A stretch of 8,103 nt of DNA, taken from Nocardia sp. GTDB lineage: Bacteria > Actinomycetota > Actinomycetes > Mycobacteriales > Mycobacteriaceae. Below, piece after piece: positions 1 to 8,103 of this stretch (positions within the stretch are counted from its first letter, which is position 1; each line of letters starts with the position of its first letter). The stretch spans positions 1-8,103 of the forward strand of contig JABFXT010000493.1 of assembly GCA_013361595.1 (NCBI GenBank), in the 5' to 3' direction. The translations under genes and the position numbers were made by a program. The notes below the pieces were generated by a model. The model saw nothing but the letters and a program-made list of their open reading frames with translations. It ran no database searches and was not told where the DNA came from.

Positions 1-4775
<4,775 letters not shown>

Positions 4776-4784
4776 TATCCCTGG

Positions 4785-4790
4785 CTCCTT
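4785..4790 (-). promoter_or_regulatory. ribosome binding site fixing the GTG start of the carboxylase
   Basis: On the minus strand AAGGAG lies 9 nt before GTG at 4775. This supports GTG over the in-frame ATG fourteen codons later. That later start would also cut through the conserved IVNRGEAA strand at the beginning of the biotin carboxylase fold. Confidence 0.75.
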
Positions 4791-4814
4791 CGTCGGTCGG
4801 GCACGGTCGCGGGT

Positions 4815-4830
4815 GAGCCGTTTTCGGCTC
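4815..4830. repeat. perfect 6-bp hairpin (GAGCCG-TTTT-CGGCTC) in carboxylase leader
   Basis: GAGCCG at 4815-4820 and CGGCTC at 4825-4830 are perfectly complementary around a 4-nt loop. On the carboxylase strand the loop reads AAAA. The hairpin lies 40 nt upstream of the GTG start, so it is probably in the mRNA leader. There is no U-tract on either side, so an intrinsic terminator is unlikely. A leader structure or a chance repeat are both possible. Confidence 0.4.
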
Positions 4831-4841
4831 TGCTCTGCGTA

Positions 4842-4870
4842 GTGTGCACCCGCGAGACCACTGTGTGCAC
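4842..4870. repeat. two GTGTGCAC direct repeats 21 bp apart upstream of the carboxylase
   Basis: GTGTGCAC occurs at 4842-4849 and again at 4863-4870, each containing the palindromic core GTGCAC. The 21-bp period places both copies on the same face of the helix. They lie about 67-95 bp upstream of the carboxylase GTG, where an operator or activator site would be expected. The protein that might bind is not identifiable from this window. Confidence 0.35.
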
Positions 4871-4906
4871 AGCGTGCGGGGGCTACTCGCCCGTATTTTC
4901 GGCGGG

Positions 4907-4945
4907 CGGGTCCATCGGTGGGGTCGGAAGTGACCGATGGGCCCG
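4907..4945. repeat. 13-bp inverted repeat with 13-nt loop between iclR-type gene and carboxylase
   Basis: Arm 4907-4919 (CGGGTCCATCGGT) pairs with arm 4933-4945 (ACCGATGGGCCCG) at 12 of 13 positions, the exception being a G-T pair. The loop is 4920-4932. It lies 180 bp past the regulator stop and 130 bp before the carboxylase start. A strong stem without a U-tract fits either an actinobacterial-type terminator that separates the two genes or a large operator for the carboxylase. The sequence does not decide between them. Confidence 0.5.
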
Positions 4946-5100
4946 GAGAACACTTACCCGAAAGGCATGTCGCAATCCACCGACACGGCGCTACAGCCGC
5001 CGATCCGCGGCCCGATCGAAGGAAATCACGGCAGCATCTCGATGGTGCCTCCGCCCTGGTGGCCGGGGTCGGTGCCCGCGGTTGCCCAGGGCGCTGGACA

Positions 5101-5113
5101 CGGCCCGGGGCCG
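5101..5113 (-). terminator. small GC hairpin just after the IclR-type stop codon, weak terminator candidate
   Basis: CGGCC at 5101-5105 and GGCCG at 5109-5113 form a perfect 5-bp stem with a 3-nt loop. It begins 10 nt beyond the regulator stop codon on the minus strand. No run of T follows, and such GC stems arise easily by chance in DNA of this composition, so this is only a position-based candidate. Confidence 0.2.
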
Positions 5114-5123
5114 ACGCGTGGAG

Positions 5124-5846
5124 TCAGTGCAGCAAGGTGCTCAACTGCCGGGCGGCCGCGCGGACCGCGGCGGCGAGTGCGGGCTCGTCGTCGACCTCGA
5201 AGACGGAGATGCCGATGGTGGTCTCCGGTTCACCGCGGCGGCGGGGGACCAGGGCCGAGATACCGAACATCGTCGCGATGACCTCGCCGCGGGTGGAGGC
5301 GTAGCCGCGCTCGCGGGCGGTCTCGACCTCCGGCCGTTCCCCGGGTGCGGCCGGTAGACCGGCCAGCATCGCGAGTCCCGCCGAGCCGCGGTCTATGGGG
5401 TGGATCTGCCCCGGCCGGAAGGCGATGTGCACCTGCGCGTTGCGTGGTTCGACCACCAGTAGCGCGCGCACCTCCGTCTCGCTCTCCCGTAGTACCAGGT
5501 GGACGGTGGCGCGGGTGCGCTCGGCGAGCTCTTCCATCACCGGCCGCGCGACGGTGCGCAGGTCCTGTTCCACCGGCTCGGCGAGGGTGACCAGTCCCGC
5601 TCCGAGGGTGATGCGTTTGTTGTGGTCGCGGCGGCACAGCCGATGCGCCTCCAGGGTGCGGACCAGGCGATGCGCGACCGTGCGGTGCACGCCGACGGCT
5701 TCGGCGAGATCGGTGACCGACAGGCCGTGGGGGTGGCGGGCCAGGGCTTCCAGGATCTCCAGGCCGTGGTGCAGCGTTTTCGACATTCCGGAGTCGAGCT
5801 GTGCCCCGGCGGCGCGCTCGCTCCCGGGGGCGGTGCTGTGGTTCAT
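5124..5846 (-). CDS. IclR-family transcriptional regulator
   Basis: This is a DNA-binding regulator of the IclR family, which usually senses a small pathway metabolite and binds palindromes as dimers or tetramers. With the ATG at 5846 it has 240 residues, normal for the family. A winged helix-turn-helix lies at about residues 24-90; the helices include LSVTDLAEAVGVHRTVAHRLVRTLE (about 42-66) and a wing near HNKRITLG. An effector-binding domain follows to the end (VHLVLRESETEVRALL, DRGSAGLAMLAG, RGEVIATMFGISALV, GISVFEVD), in the usual IclR order. The ATG was chosen because AGAAGGA lies 4 nt upstream. A GTG at 5879 would add 11 residues (MSPLTKVKKDA) and also has a GAAGG ahead of it, so it remains possible. 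The gene is transcribed away from the SnoaL/SDR operon, the classic arrangement for a local regulator controlling both sides. Its ligand is unknown. Confidence 0.93.
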   Translation of the reverse strand: MNHSTAPGSERAAGAQLDSGMSKTLHHGLEILEALARHPHGLSVTDLAEAVGVHRTVAHRLVRTLEAHRLCRRDHNKRITLGAGLVTLAEPVEQDLRTVARPVMEELAERTRATVHLVLRESETEVRALLVVEPRNAQVHIAFRPGQIHPIDRGSAGLAMLAGLPAAPGERPEVETARERGYASTRGEVIATMFGISALVPRRRGEPETTIGISVFEVDDEPALAAAVRAAARQLSTLLH

Positions 5847-5894
5847 CGCGTCCTTCTTGACTTTTGTGAGTGGCGACACTTAGCCTTCACTCAT

Positions 5895-5921
5895 ATCGCA
5901 CAGTGCGTGCGATTATCGCAC
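5895..5921. promoter_or_regulatory. tandem palindromic operator, probable IclR-protein binding site
   Basis: Two adjoining palindromes share base 5907. The first is CGCAC-A-GTGCG (5897-5907). The second is GTGCGAT-T-ATCGCAC (5907-5921), a perfect 7-1-7 palindrome. ATCGCAC therefore occurs at 5895-5901 and 5915-5921, exactly 20 bp apart, with the inverted GTGCGAT between them. The block lies in the divergent gap, 48 bp from the regulator ATG and 54 bp from the SnoaL-like gene ATG. Odd-length palindromes of about 15 bp, often paired, are typical of IclR-family operators. That this IclR protein binds here is inferred from position and shape. Confidence 0.72.
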
Positions 5922-5941
5922 AATTGAGCCGGTGGGGGCAA
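5912..5941 (-). promoter_or_regulatory. candidate promoter of the iclR-type gene, overlapping the operator
   Basis: On the minus strand TTGCCC (5941-5936) is followed after 18 nt by GATAAT (5917-5912), a fair match to a sigma-70-type -35/-10 pair. The -10 box lies inside the perfect palindrome, so a bound regulator would block it, consistent with autorepression. Assignment rests on motif and position only. No equally clear promoter was found for the plus-strand operon. Confidence 0.35.
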
Positions 5942-5975
5942 GCAGCGGCTCTGCGATGATGTCGAGGAGAATTCG

Positions 5976-6422
5976 ATGACCACGGTTTCGGTCGGCGACC
6001 AGCCGGACGCGGCGACGGTCGCCGCAGTCCACCAGCTGTACGGCTTCCAGAGCGGGCACATCGACAACGGCCGCGCCGCCGACTGGGCGGCCACCTTCAC
6101 ACCGACCGGTGAGTTCCGTTCGCCGAGCTATCCCGAGCCGATCGCCGGGACCGCGGCGCTGACGGAATTCGCGCGCGCGTTCGACGACGCGGCCTGGGCC
6201 GCGGACGAGGTGCATCGCCACGTCGTCACGAATATCGCTATCCGGCGGCTGGACTCCTCGACCCTCGAGGTCGGCGCGTACCTGCAGATCATCGCCACCC
6301 CGCGGGGCGCGGCCGCGCAACTGGTGCGGATGACGACGATCGAGGACCGCCTCGAACTCACGGACGGCCGCTGGTCGGTCGCCCGCCGGCACGTCGCACG
6401 CGACGACGCTCCACAGCGGTAG
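5976..6422 (+). CDS. SnoaL-like / NTF2-fold protein (possible small enzyme)
   Basis: This is a 148-residue cytoplasmic protein with no signal peptide or membrane segment. Its pattern is that of the SnoaL-like/NTF2 cone fold: an N-terminal helix pair (AAVHQLYGFQSGHIDNGRAADWAATF, residues 16-41), the strand FTPTGEF at 41-47, then HRHVVTNIAIRRL (80-92), LEVGAYLQIIA (98-107) and a closing LELTDGRWSVARRHV (126-140). Family members include dehydratases, isomerases and hydrolases acting on cyclic substrates, and also ring-hydroxylating dioxygenase small subunits; no dioxygenase large subunit is visible here. Asp30 and His80 or His82 sit where catalytic polar residues often lie in the fold, but this is a tentative reading. 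The ATG is set by GAGGAG 6 nt upstream. It is the first gene of the operon, directly downstream of the operator and 50 bp before the first dehydrogenase, which suggests a step in the same pathway. Confidence 0.82.
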   Translation: MTTVSVGDQPDAATVAAVHQLYGFQSGHIDNGRAADWAATFTPTGEFRSPSYPEPIAGTAALTEFARAFDDAAWAADEVHRHVVTNIAIRRLDSSTLEVGAYLQIIATPRGAAAQLVRMTTIEDRLELTDGRWSVARRHVARDDAPQR

Positions 6423-6459
6423 GCCGCGGCCCACCCCGCACGGATTTCCACATGATTTC

Positions 6460-6465
6460 GGAGGA
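6460..6465 (+). promoter_or_regulatory. ribosome binding site fixing the start of the first dehydrogenase
   Basis: GGAGGA lies 7 nt before ATG at 6473. An in-frame ATG at 6452 lies upstream of this site and has no purine-rich sequence before it, so 6473 is the better start. Confidence 0.75.
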
Positions 6466-6472
6466 CGAACAG

Positions 6473-7309
6473 ATGAGCACCATCACCGAACAGCCCAACC
6501 CCGGGCGCACCGACGCGGCACCGATGACCGCGCACTACCCGGAGCTGGCGGGCAAGGTCGCCGTGGTCACCGGGGCGGCCCAGGGGATGGGCGCGGTGTT
6601 CGCGGCGGGGCTGGCCACCCGCGGAGTGTCGGTGATCGCCGCCGACATCAACGAGGACCAGGTCGTCGCGACCGCCGCGGGCATCGGCGCCGAACTCGCC
6701 GCGCATTCGCTCGCGGCGGAACCGGGACGGATCGTGGGGATGCGCGCGGATGTGACGAGCCCGGCCGACCACGAGAAGCTCGCCGAACGCGCGGTGGCGG
6801 AATTCGGCCGGATCGACTTCTGGATCAACAATGCCGGAATCTTCCCGTTCGCGTTCGCCGAGGACATCTCCGCCGAGCAGATCGGCGCGACCCTGCGGGT
6901 GAATGTCGAGGGCGTGCTCTACGGCGCCCAGGCCGCTGCCCGGCACATGGCCCCGGGCAGCGCCATCGTCAACATGTCCTCGGTATCGGCACTGCGGGTA
7001 CGCAAGGGACGCGGCGCCTACTGCACCTCCAAGGCCGCCGTCGCCCATCTGACCGAATCGCTCGCCGTCGAACTGGGCGACAAGGGGATCCGGGTGAACT
7101 CCATCGCACCCGGCTATATCGATACCGCGATGACCCGCTGGGTGCAGGACGACCCCGCCGCGCTCGCGCACGCGCTGGAGGTGGTGCCGCTGCACCGTCT
7201 CGGCTCGCCCGAGGAAGTGTTCGGACCGCTGCTGTTCCTGCTGTCCGACAGTGCCCGCTACATCACCGGGCACAGCATCGCGGTCGACGGCGGTTCCCGC
7301 CATGTCTGA
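6473..7309 (+). CDS. classical short-chain dehydrogenase/reductase (SDR), probably NAD-dependent
   Basis: This is a 278-residue Rossmann-fold oxidoreductase that should interconvert an alcohol and a ketone with a nicotinamide cofactor. Motifs in order: TGAAQGMG cofactor loop at 33-40, Asp58 at the end of the second strand (favouring NAD over NADP), ADV at 92-94, NNAG at 119-122, Asn144, Ser170, and the catalytic Tyr183 with Lys187 (YCTSK), then [12 protein letters not shown] and the C-terminal [13 protein letters not shown]. The full Asn-Ser-Tyr-Lys tetrad is present, so the enzyme looks intact. The N-terminus carries about 25 residues before the fold begins, somewhat long for the class, and the stretch between the second and third strands (about 60-88) is also extended. 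It is not assigned to a named substrate; bacterial relatives include hydroxysteroid, carveol and cyclohexanol-type dehydrogenases as well as FabG-like reductases. Confidence 0.92.
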   Translation: MSTITEQPNPGRTDAAPMTAHYPELAGKVAVVTGAAQGMGAVFAAGLATRGVSVIAADINEDQVVATAAGIGAELAAHSLAAEPGRIVGMRADVTSPADHEKLAERAVAEFGRIDFWINNAGIFPFAFAEDISAEQIGATLRVNVEGVLYGAQAAARHMAPGSAIVNMSSVSALRVRKGRGAYCTSKAAVAHLTESLAVELGDKGIRVNSIAPGYIDTAMTRWVQDDPAALAHALEVVPLHRLGSPEEVFGPLLFLLSDSARYITGHSIAVDGGSRHV

Positions 7310-8081
7310 TCCGACCTATCCCGGCGTCGTCCTGGTCACCGGTGCCGCCGCGGGCATGGGCGCGGCCCATGCCCGGGCGCTGGGCGCGCTGGGGACCCAT
7401 GTCTGCCTCGCCGATATCGTGGACACCGCCGAACTCGCGGCCGAGATCACCGCGGCCGGCGGCTCGGCGAGCTCACACACCCTCGATGTCGCCGACCAGA
7501 TGGACTGGACCCGGGTGGTGGACGAGATCGGTTCCCGCCGTGGCGAACTCGGCGGACTGGTCAACAACGCGGGAATTTCGCGCCGGCTCGAATTCATGGA
7601 CACCCCGGACGAGATCTGGGAACGGACGCTGCGGATCAATCTGTTCGGCCCCTTCTACGGAATGCAGGCGGTGGCACCGCTGATGCGTGACTCCGGCGGC
7701 GGTTCCATCGTCAACATCTCCTCCATCTCCGGGCAGATCGGCTACTTCTCACCGGCCTATTCCGCGAGCAAATGGGGACTGACCGGATTGTCGAAATCGG
7801 CGGCCGGTGGCCTGGCGAAATGGGGTATCCGCGTCAATTCGGTGCACCCCGGGCTGGTGGGCACCGCGCTGGTCAGCGGATCCGGCGGGTTCGTGGAGTC
7901 GTCGCTGCGGTCCATCCCGATGGGACGGATGGGCGCGGTCGAGGAGATCACCGATGCCGTCCTGCACCTGCTCTCGGACCGGTCCAGCTATATGACCGGC
8001 AGCGAGGTCACCGTCGACGGCGGACTGGTCTCCAACGGCCTCTACCACCGGATCGTGGCGGAGACCGAGGGGAGCCTGTAG
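7302..8081 (+). CDS. second classical short-chain dehydrogenase/reductase, translationally coupled
   Basis: This is a 259-residue SDR, the usual length for the classical class. It has TGAAAGMG at 13-20, Asp38 after the second strand (NAD preference), DV at 62-63, NNAG at 88-91, Asn113, Ser141, Tyr153 and Lys157 (YSASK), [12 protein letters not shown], and GSEVTVDGG near the C-terminus. All catalytic residues are present. The ATG at 7302 overlaps the end of the previous gene by 8 bp (ATGTCTGA), so translation is probably coupled; only a weak GGCGG lies upstream. An in-frame GTG at 7251 lies within the previous gene and would add 17 residues that do not resemble SDR sequence. It differs clearly from the upstream SDR outside the motifs, so this is not a recent duplication. 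The pair probably performs two different oxidations, or oxidises two stereoisomers, in one pathway; the substrate is unknown. Confidence 0.92.
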   Translation: MSDPTYPGVVLVTGAAAGMGAAHARALGALGTHVCLADIVDTAELAAEITAAGGSASSHTLDVADQMDWTRVVDEIGSRRGELGGLVNNAGISRRLEFMDTPDEIWERTLRINLFGPFYGMQAVAPLMRDSGGGSIVNISSISGQIGYFSPAYSASKWGLTGLSKSAAGGLAKWGIRVNSVHPGLVGTALVSGSGGFVESSLRSIPMGRMGAVEEITDAVLHLLSDRSSYMTGSEVTVDGGLVSNGLYHRIVAETEGSL

Positions 8082-8103
8082 TGGACGACGAATTCGATGT
8101 GAT
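8081..8103 (+). CDS. start of next operon gene, N-terminus only; possible flavin-dependent oxidoreductase
   Basis: A GTG at 8081 uses the last base of the preceding TAG stop and has GAGGGGAG 6 nt upstream, a strong start context. Only MDDEFDV plus two bases are visible before the window ends. An acidic leader followed by FDV commonly precedes the VVVGxGxxG dinucleotide loop of FAD-dependent oxidoreductases, such as ketosteroid dehydrogenase/fumarate reductase-type flavoproteins and monooxygenases. That would suit an operon with two dehydrogenases. The start is well supported; the family is a guess from seven residues. Confidence 0.5.

Larger units (their letters stand above)
4776..5123. other. 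348-bp non-coding gap between iclR-type gene and carboxylase
   Basis: No convincing gene was seen here. Short open frames cross it on both strands, but they look like continuations of shadow frames with no family resemblance. The gap holds a 6-bp hairpin, a pair of GTGTGCAC repeats 21 bp apart, a 13-bp inverted repeat and a small GC hairpin just after the regulator stop, each listed separately. It must contain the carboxylase leader and probably its promoter, but no clear -35/-10 pair could be picked. No copy of the ATCGCAC operator half-site from the divergent region was found in it. Confidence 0.6.

Noticed and set aside
4815..4830. Intrinsic terminator at the TTTT-loop hairpin
   Set aside because: The T run forms the loop, not the tail, and no T-rich stretch follows the stem on either strand. 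It lies inside the presumed leader of the carboxylase.
4937..5281. Small plus-strand open frame (114 codons) in the gap after the iclR-type gene
   Set aside because: Its second half is antisense to the regulator and turns Arg-rich. The first half (QPPIRGPIEGNHG, PPPWWPG) matches no family I recognise and has no good ribosome binding site. A short real peptide cannot be fully excluded.
5895..5921. CRISPR-like or mobile-element terminal repeat
   Set aside because: The half-sites occur only in this 27-bp block, with no regular longer spacers, transposase or matching distant copy. A promoter-region operator is the better explanation.
6128..7303. Minus-strand open frame of 391 codons opposite the SnoaL-like gene and first SDR
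   Set aside because: It is low-complexity, His/Arg/Gly/Asp-rich translation antisense to two genes with clear family motifs; no recognisable domain.

Overview
The window is very GC-rich. Its proteins are rich in Ala, Val, Gly, Asp and Arg, and its starts (GTG or ATG) sit behind strong GGAG-type ribosome binding sites. This points to an actinobacterium. The protein types and codon style fit the Nocardia/Rhodococcus/Mycobacterium group best, but the genus is an inference.

Layout. Positions 4775 down to 1 (minus strand) carry most of a giant single-chain biotin-dependent acyl-CoA carboxylase whose C-terminus lies outside the window. It contains a biotin carboxylase, a biotin carrier domain with a biotinyl-lysine motif, a long central region and the first part of a carboxyltransferase. 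The architecture, and several recognisable sequence blocks, resemble eukaryotic acetyl-CoA carboxylase more than the usual split bacterial enzyme. Positions 4776-5123 are non-coding and hold several inverted and direct repeats. Positions 5124-5846 (minus) encode an IclR-family regulator.

The 129-bp divergent gap 5847-5975 contains a compact pair of palindromes built from ATCGCAC/GTGCGAT half-sites, the obvious candidate operator for the IclR protein. From 5976 to the right edge runs a plus-strand operon: a SnoaL/NTF2-like small protein, two classical short-chain dehydrogenases (the second overlapping the first by 8 bp), and the first seven codons of a further gene whose N-terminus (MDDEFDV) looks like the lead-in to a flavoprotein FAD-binding fold.

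How it may work together (inference). The right half looks like an IclR-controlled catabolic operon for a cyclic or steroid/terpenoid-like alcohol or ketone: two dehydrogenases, a SnoaL-like fold protein and probably a flavin oxidoreductase. The IclR protein would control both itself and the operon from the shared operator. The carboxylase lies downstream of iclR in the same direction, but a 348-bp gap with a 13-bp hairpin separates them and no copy of the ATCGCAC motif was seen in that gap. It is therefore probably its own transcription unit. No RNA genes, mobile elements, CRISPR arrays or phage genes were seen.
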